From assembly GCA_025934335.1 (NCBI GenBank), contig JAICYG010000088.1, positions 1-10,470 on the forward strand: a DNA stretch of 10,470 bases. The letters run 5' to 3'. Positions 6,645 to 10,470 of this stretch are shown in pieces; position 1 is the first letter of the stretch, and every line of letters starts with the position of its first letter. The position numbers were made by a program, and so were the translations under genes. A model generated the notes under the pieces. It had not been told where the DNA came from. It saw nothing but the letters and a program-made list of their open reading frames with translations, and did no database searches. The stretch is from Thermoleophilia bacterium. Its GTDB lineage: Bacteria; Actinomycetota; Thermoleophilia; Gaiellales; Gaiellaceae.

Positions 6645-6932
6645 CTACGCGGCGCTGCCGCGGAGCGGCACCACGTTCTCGGGCCGCTGGCCGAGCTGCT
6701 CCTCGATCCGCTCGAGGCGCGCGTTCAGCGAGCGCCAGCCCTCCGTCAGGAGGTCGACGAGCAGCGTCAGGTCGTCGATGCGCGCCTCGCGCTCGGCGGC
6801 GAGCGTGCCCTCGATCCCCTCCAGCCGGCGGATCGCGTTGTTCGAGAGGCCCTTCACCTCGGCGAGGCGGCGGGAGATGGGTGCGGCTTCCTCGCGGAGG
6901 CCGTCGCGGAGCGCTTCGCGAACGTCGTCCAT
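6645..6932 (-). CDS. Small coiled-coil protein (95 aa), function unknown
   Basis: A highly charged, helix-rich 95-residue protein. From about residue 5 to 80 it shows heptad-like spacing of Leu/Ile with Arg/Glu, as in LRDGLREEAAPISRRLAEVK and LNARLERIEEQLGQ, so a long helix or coiled-coil dimer is likely. There is no signal peptide, membrane segment or Cys, so it is probably cytoplasmic. The C-terminus (ENVVPLRGSAA) looks disordered. I do not recognise the family. It fills the only gap between the histidine kinase and queA, facing the kinase tail-to-tail (12 bp) and queA head-to-head (26 bp between start codons). Support comes from the coherent heptad pattern and from a TAGCGT element 7 nt before the ATG at 6932. 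No SD is visible, consistent with a leaderless mRNA. Confidence 0.72.
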   Translation of the reverse strand: MDDVREALRDGLREEAAPISRRLAEVKGLSNNAIRRLEGIEGTLAAEREARIDDLTLLVDLLTEGWRSLNARLERIEEQLGQRPENVVPLRGSAA

Positions 6933-6938
6933 GGGGGC

Positions 6939-6950
6939 GACGCTAGCGTC
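6939..6950. promoter_or_regulatory. Palindromic bidirectional promoter core (GACGCTAGCGTC)
   Basis: This perfect 12-bp palindrome lies between the divergent coiled-coil gene and queA. Each strand reads TAGCGT, with the two hexamers sharing the central TA (6944-6945). Plus-strand TAGCGT (6944-6949) ends 9 nt before queA ATG 6959; minus-strand TAGCGT (6945-6940) ends 7 nt before ATG 6932. It therefore looks like one symmetric -10 serving two leaderless genes. A binding site for a dimeric repressor is an alternative. Confidence 0.55.
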
Positions 6951-6958
6951 CGCGTCGG

Positions 6959-7885
6959 ATGGAGGCCCGCGAGCTCGAGTACGACCTGCCGCCCGAGCTG
7001 GTCGCGCAGCATCCCGCGGAGTGCCGGGACGAGTCGCGTCTTCTCGTCTACTCGCGCGCGAGCGGCTCGGTCGAGCACACGGTGTTCCGCGAGCTACCCG
7101 AGGTCGTCGCGGGCCTGACGGTGGTGAACGACACGCGGGTCGTCGCCGCGCGCATTCCGATCGAGCGGCCGCGCGGCGAGGTGCTGCTGCTCGAGCAGGT
7201 CGGCGGCGACGAGTGGGAGGCGCTCGCCCGCCCGACGCGGAAGCTCCGCGCCGGTGAGCGGTACGGGAACGTCGAGCTGCTCGAGCACCTCGGCGAGGGA
7301 CGCTGGCGCGTGCGCCTGTCGGGCGAGCCGGCGGGGGAGACGCCGCTGCCGCCCTACATCACGGAGCCGCTCGCGGATGCGTCGCGCTACCAGACGGTGT
7401 ACGCGCGCGAGCGCGGGTCCGCCGCGGCGCCGACGGCCGGGCTCCACTTCACCCCGGAGGTGCTCGCGCGGCTCGACGTCGAGCGGGTGACTCTGCACGT
7501 CGGCCTCGATACGTTCCGGCCGCTCCAGGAGGAGGTGGTGGAGCGTCACCGGATCCACGGGGAGCGGTACGCCGTCGGCGAGGCGGCGTGGGAGCGGATC
7601 CGCGCCGCGGCCGACGTGCTCGCGGTGGGGACGACGACGGTGCGCGTGCTCGAGACGCTGGCGCGCGGCGCGCCGCTTGCCGGCCGCACCGAGCTCTTCG
7701 TCACGCCCGGCTTCGAGTTCCGGTGCGTCGACCACCTGCTCACGAACTTCCACCTACCGCGCTCGACGCTGCTCGCGCTCGTGATGGCCTTCGCGGGCGT
7801 GGAGGAGATTCGCCGCCTCTATGCCCTCGCCATCGAGCAGCGCTACCGCTTCTACTCCTTCGGCGATGCGATGCTGATCCTGTGA
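6959..7885 (+). CDS. queA: S-adenosylmethionine:tRNA ribosyltransferase-isomerase QueA
   Basis: QueA transfers and isomerises the ribose of SAM onto preQ1 at tRNA position 34, making epoxyqueuosine in the cytoplasm. Family blocks appear in order: YDLPPELVAQHP near the N-terminus, NDTRV (57-61), LPPYI, YQTVYA, AAPTAGLHF (156-164), VTLHVGLDTFRP, AVGTTTVRVLE, LLTNFHLPRSTLL and the terminal YRFYSFGDAML. The product has 308 residues against about 340-356 in many homologues. The shortening falls in the N-terminal half, where residues between NDTRVVAARI and the LPPYI block are fewer than in E. coli QueA; the conserved blocks are all intact. ATG 6959 sits 9 nt after a TAGCGT element and has no SD, suggesting a leaderless message. 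It is followed by tgt, the enzyme acting one step earlier on the same tRNA base. Confidence 0.98.
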   Translation: MEARELEYDLPPELVAQHPAECRDESRLLVYSRASGSVEHTVFRELPEVVAGLTVVNDTRVVAARIPIERPRGEVLLLEQVGGDEWEALARPTRKLRAGERYGNVELLEHLGEGRWRVRLSGEPAGETPLPPYITEPLADASRYQTVYARERGSAAAPTAGLHFTPEVLARLDVERVTLHVGLDTFRPLQEEVVERHRIHGERYAVGEAAWERIRAAADVLAVGTTTVRVLETLARGAPLAGRTELFVTPGFEFRCVDHLLTNFHLPRSTLLALVMAFAGVEEIRRLYALAIEQRYRFYSFGDAMLIL

Positions 7886-8027
7886 CACCGGCCCTGTGGA
7901 AGAAAAGTCACACTCTCGTCACGTCGTTTGGCGAGGGGACGAGGCTCGCTACGGCATGTCCCATGGGTGCAACGTCCCTGCAAATCCCGGGCTTGTGAGC
8001 GCAGCTTCGGGAAGCCGCGACCGACGT
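7886..8027. other. 142-bp gap between queA and tgt with a 10-bp direct repeat 100 bp apart
   Basis: GC content by hand count is about 63%, lower than the flanking genes. The frame of tgt stays open back to GTG 7896, but its third codon positions here are mixed, unlike the GC-rich pattern after 8028, so I read this as untranslated. CGTTTGGCGA occurs at 7925-7934 and again at 8025-8034, the second copy covering the proposed TTG start. CCCATGGG (7960-7967) is a palindrome, and GCTT-CGGG-AAGC (8004-8015) could form a small hairpin. I found no TAnnnT element or SD correctly placed for any tgt start, and no riboswitch I can name. Confidence 0.4.
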
Positions 8028-9164
8028 TTGGCGACGGGCGATGTCCTGAACGGCCGCGTCTTCGAGGTGCAGGCGACCGACGGCGCGGCGCGTGCCGGCG
8101 TGTTGCGCACGGCGCACGGCGAGGTGCGGACGCCCGTCTTCATGCCCGTCGGGACGAAGGCGACGGTGAAGACGCTGCACCCGGACGAGGTGCGCGCCCT
8201 CGGCGCGCAGATCCTGCTCGGCAACACGTACCACCTGCACTTCCGGCCGGGCGACGAGCTGATCCGCGACCTCGGCGGGCTGCACCGGTTCATGGCGTGG
8301 GACGGGCCGATCCTGACCGACTCGGGCGGCTTCCAGGTCTTCTCGCTGCGCGACACGATCGCCGCGGTCGACGACGACGGGGTCACGTTCCGGAACGTCT
8401 ACGACGGGAGTGCGACCCGGTTCACGCCGGAGCTTGCGCAACGGATCCAGGCGAACCTCGGCAGCGACATCGCCATGTGCCTCGACCAGGTGCCGCCGCC
8501 CGGCCTCCCCCGCAGGGAGCTGGAGGAGGCCGTTCGCCGCACGACCGCCTGGGCAGCGCGACAGCGGCACGCGCCACGCGCCGACGGCCAGCTTCGCTTC
8601 GGGATCACGCAGGGCGGCACCGACACGGAGCTCCGCCGCCGCTCGACCGAGGAGATCGCGGAGCTCGGCTTCGACGGCAACGCGATCGGCGGCCTCGCGA
8701 TCGGCGAGGATCGCGCGCTCATGTTCGAGACGACCGACAGAACGACCGCGCTCATGCCGGCGGAGAAGCCGCGATATTTCATGGGGATCGGCGACGCGGA
8801 GGGGATCCTCGAGGTGATCGAGGCGGGCGTCGACATGTTCGACTGCGTCCTCCCGACCCGCACCGCCCGCACCGGCAGCGCGTTGACAGCGACCGGGAGG
8901 CTCAACCTCCGCAACGCGCGCTTCGCGCGGGACGAGCGGCCGCTCGAGGAGGGCTGCGACTGCGCGGCCTGCGCGCGCTTCACCCGCGCCTACATCCGTC
9001 ACCTCGTCAACCAGGACGAGCTGCTCGCCCTGCGCCTGCTCTCGCTGCACAATCTACGCTTCGTCATCGACCTGACCTGCGGCGCGCGCGGCGCGATCGA
9101 GCGCGGCGCGTTCGCGGCGTACAAGCTCGACCGGCTGGAGAGACTGCAATCGGCGGATTCCTGA
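8028..9164 (+). CDS. tgt: tRNA-guanine transglycosylase
   Basis: Tgt exchanges guanine-34 for preQ1 in tRNAs with GUN anticodons, the step before QueA. With the TTG at 8028 the product has 378 residues, close to E. coli (375). This start places FEVQATDGAARAG where E. coli has MKFELDTTDGRAR and coincides with the onset of coding-type base composition; GTG 7995 (389 aa) and GTG 7896 (422 aa) are possible but less likely. Visible motifs are Asp98 in TDSGGFQVFSL, the nucleophile Asp272 in DMFDCVLPTR (Asp280 in Zymomonas) and the zinc site Cys310, Cys312, Cys315 and His341 with normal spacing. The preQ1-pocket segment reads LDQVPPPG (Asp153, Gln154, Val155) where Zymomonas has FDECTPYP, so Cys158 is replaced by Val. 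The last 16 bases overlap the proposed yajC start. Confidence 0.96.
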   Translation: MATGDVLNGRVFEVQATDGAARAGVLRTAHGEVRTPVFMPVGTKATVKTLHPDEVRALGAQILLGNTYHLHFRPGDELIRDLGGLHRFMAWDGPILTDSGGFQVFSLRDTIAAVDDDGVTFRNVYDGSATRFTPELAQRIQANLGSDIAMCLDQVPPPGLPRRELEEAVRRTTAWAARQRHAPRADGQLRFGITQGGTDTELRRRSTEEIAELGFDGNAIGGLAIGEDRALMFETTDRTTALMPAEKPRYFMGIGDAEGILEVIEAGVDMFDCVLPTRTARTGSALTATGRLNLRNARFARDERPLEEGCDCAACARFTRAYIRHLVNQDELLALRLLSLHNLRFVIDLTCGARGAIERGAFAAYKLDRLERLQSADS

Positions 9165-9499
9165 TCATCATCGTCCTGTTCGCGGCCGCCTGGCTGCTGT
9201 TCGTGCTTCCCGCGCGGCGCCGTCGCACGCAGCACTCCGCGATGCAGGACGCGATCGAGGCGGGCGACGAGATCATCACCGCCGGCGGCCTGCACGGGCG
9301 CGTCGTCGAGGACGAGGGGGAGACGGTCCGGATCGAGATCGCATCGGGCGTCGTCGCCACCCTCGACCGTCGCGCGATCGCCGCTGTCGCGACCGAGGTG
9401 GAGGTCGAGGTGGAGCCCGCCGCCGAGGAGGATGACGGCGTCGAGGCGGTCGACGAGCTGCAGGATCCGGCACCCGGAAGCCCCTCGAAACCCCGCTAA
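9149..9499 (+). CDS. yajC: YajC, SecDF-associated preprotein translocase subunit
   Basis: The product is a small single-span membrane protein that joins SecD and SecF at the SecYEG channel. One transmembrane segment (IGGFLIIIVLFAAAWLLFVL) is followed by the basic ARRRR cytoplasmic edge and the family core MQDAIEAGDEIITAGGLHGRVV, then an acidic C-terminal tail of mostly Glu, Asp and Ala. The end is TAA 9497-9499. No ATG, GTG or TTG exists in this frame close to the membrane segment. I place the start at ATC 9149 because GGAG (9137-9140), inside the end of tgt, lies 8 nt before it and the resulting 116 residues match normal YajC length. CTG 9161 is an alternative, but it has no SD at proper distance and would remove part of the helix. 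Overlap with tgt (16 nt) suggests translational coupling. The identity is firm; the exact start is not. Confidence 0.86.
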   Translation: MGGFLIIIVLFAAAWLLFVLPARRRRTQHSAMQDAIEAGDEIITAGGLHGRVVEDEGETVRIEIASGVVATLDRRAIAAVATEVEVEVEPAAEEDDGVEAVDELQDPAPGSPSKPR

Positions 9500-9502
9500 C
9501 CT
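9497..9502 (+). promoter_or_regulatory. Putative -10 element (TAACCT) before secD, formed by the yajC stop codon
   Basis: GCTAACCT uses the TAA stop of yajC as the first three bases of a TAnnnT hexamer and ends 9 nt before GTG 9512. This fits the leaderless pattern seen at four other genes. secD may also be read through from tgt-yajC, so this would be an additional promoter. Confidence 0.45.
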
Positions 9503-9511
9503 ACCGCGAGC

Positions 9512-10470
9512 GTGTCGTCCCGCCGCTCGAACCTGATCCTCGTCGTGCTGATCCTGCTCGCCCTCACGGGCGTGGCGTTGCTCGGGACGCCGGGGTCGCC
9601 GTTCCACCGCGGCGTCAAGAAGGGCCTCGATCTGCAGGGCGGCCTCGAGGTGGTGCTGAAGGCGCAGCCGCCGAAGGGGCACAAGCTGCAGAAGGAGGAT
9701 CTCGACCGCTCGGTCCAGATCATGCGGAACCGCGTCGACAAGCTCGGCGTCGCCTCGCCTGAGATCCGCGAGCAGAGTCCGGACCAGATCGTGATCCAGC
9801 TCGCGGGCGTCCACGACCCGCAGCAGGCGGCGCAGATCATCGGCAAGACGGCCGAGCTCGAGCTGTACGACATGGTCCCGGCGCTCGTCTCCCCGTCGGT
9901 GAGCGCTCGCGGCGACACCGCCGTTCCGTTCACGAGCCTCCACGACCTGCTCTCCGCGGTGCAGTCGAAGGCGTCGAGCGGCACGCCGAGCGGCTACGTC
10001 CTCTTCCGGCCCGTGAAGGTCACGCAGACGACCGGGACCGGGAAGAACAAGAAGACGACGACGGTCACGAAGTACGTGGTCGCGCGAAACGGCGGGCCGA
10101 CGGGGACGCTTCACAAGGACCCGGAGACGGGCAACGCCGGCCTGCTCGACTCGCGCGGCGGCAAGGTGCCGGAGGGCTGGAAGGTGCTGAAGGTGCCGCC
10201 GAAGACGGTCGTCGTCACCTGCACCGCCGACACGTCGTCGGTGTGCCCGGGCGACCAGCACCTGAACGGCGTGCCGCCGCCCGGCAAGGTCGACTACTAC
10301 CTCTTCAAGCACGGCCCTTACCCGAACGATCGCTTCGCGACGGACGGCAAGTACCCGAACATGACCGGCAAGGACCTGAAGCTCTCGGGCGTCCGCCAGG
10401 ACTTCGACTCGAACGGCGAGCCGATCGTGCTGCTCGCCTTCACGGGCCACGGGAACAAGGTCTTCAAGCA
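9512..10470 (+). CDS. secD: Protein translocase subunit SecD, N-terminal part
   Basis: SecD is an RND-type membrane protein that with SecF uses the proton gradient to pull exported proteins through SecYEG. The frame is open from GTG 9512 to the window end, giving 319 residues. After the basic SSRR come TM1 (about 8-27), the family signature GLDLQGGLEVVL (38-49), then IMRNRVDKLGVASPEI and IVIQLAGVHDPQQAAQIIGKTAELELYD of the P1 periplasmic-type domain. From about residue 125 to 270 is a long insert-like stretch with a Thr/Lys-rich linker (TGTGKNKKTTT) and two Cys (237 and 245) that could form a disulfide outside the membrane. The conserved TGKDLKLSGVRQDFD and VLLAFTGHGNKVF follow. The remaining P1 base and five helices lie beyond the window, as probably does secF. 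The start is 12 nt after the yajC stop. Confidence 0.97.
   Translation, partial: MSSRRSNLILVVLILLALTGVALLGTPGSPFHRGVKKGLDLQGGLEVVLKAQPPKGHKLQKEDLDRSVQIMRNRVDKLGVASPEIREQSPDQIVIQLAGVHDPQQAAQIIGKTAELELYDMVPALVSPSVSARGDTAVPFTSLHDLLSAVQSKASSGTPSGYVLFRPVKVTQTTGTGKNKKTTTVTKYVVARNGGPTGTLHKDPETGNAGLLDSRGGKVPEGWKVLKVPPKTVVVTCTADTSSVCPGDQHLNGVPPPGKVDYYLFKHGPYPNDRFATDGKYPNMTGKDLKLSGVRQDFDSNGEPIVLLAFTGHGNKVFK

Noticed and set aside
7941..7998. A tRNA-like segment in the queA-tgt gap
   Set aside because: There is no TTCRANNC T-loop and no cloverleaf pairing.
7896..8027. N-terminal extension of Tgt from GTG 7896 or GTG 7995
   Set aside because: Third codon positions before 8028 are not GC-enriched, the added residues match no Tgt N-terminus, and no SD supports these starts. 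GTG 7995 cannot be fully excluded.
7886..8027. A preQ1, cobalamin or other known riboswitch before tgt
   Set aside because: I looked for conserved riboswitch core sequences and found none; the small hairpins seen are not specific. A covariance-model search would decide.
7928..9499. A long plus-strand frame that would fuse YajC to an upstream 400-residue region
   Set aside because: Upstream of 9149 it is a low-complexity Arg/Ala/Gly-rich shadow of tgt; only the last 116 codons look like a protein.
1..10470. Defence system, mobile element, CRISPR array or prophage
   Set aside because: All recognisable genes are metabolic, transport, signalling or housekeeping; I saw no transposase, integrase, nuclease, regularly spaced repeats or terminal inverted repeats.

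Overview
This is a GC-rich window (roughly 70% by eye) that reads as an ordinary chromosomal segment of a high-GC Gram-positive bacterium. Three things suggest a deep-branching actinobacterium, perhaps Thermoleophilia (Gaiellales or Solirubrobacterales type): GTG/TTG starts, very little Shine-Dalgarno sequence, and TAnnnT -10 elements placed 7-9 nt before start codons. That placement is an inference; no rRNA is present to confirm it. I see no tRNA, rRNA, CRISPR array, insertion sequence or phage gene.

Layout. Positions 1-417 hold the 3' end of a PAP2/Aur1-type membrane phosphatase. Positions 446-2448 carry a two-gene fatty-acid unit, a thiolase and a 3-hydroxyacyl-CoA dehydrogenase, overlapping at a GTGA junction. 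These catalyse the last two steps of beta-oxidation, or the reverse C4 condensation and reduction. Next comes a 65-residue putative zinc-ribbon protein (2479-2676), whose 3' end overlaps that of a convergent CPA1-type cation/proton antiporter (2648-3916, minus strand).

A short AT-rich divergent region (3917-3975) separates the antiporter from a probable three-gene operon (3976-6632): an unrecognised secreted protein, an OmpR-type response regulator and a membrane histidine kinase. The tight spacing suggests the secreted protein works with the two-component system. A convergent small coiled-coil protein (6645-6932, minus) follows. It diverges from queA across a 26-bp gap holding a perfect 12-bp palindrome that supplies a -10 hexamer to each strand.

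Positions 6959-10470 are the widely conserved queA-tgt-yajC-secD cluster: tRNA queuosine synthesis followed by Sec translocase accessory subunits. secD runs off the window.

The window holds no obvious new defence or mobile system. The points most worth a second look are the recurrent apparently leaderless promoters, the palindromic bidirectional promoter, a yajC gene with no ATG/GTG/TTG start but a well-placed SD before an ATC codon, the secreted protein joined to the two-component system, and a tgt with Val at the position of the bacterial preQ1-pocket Cys.
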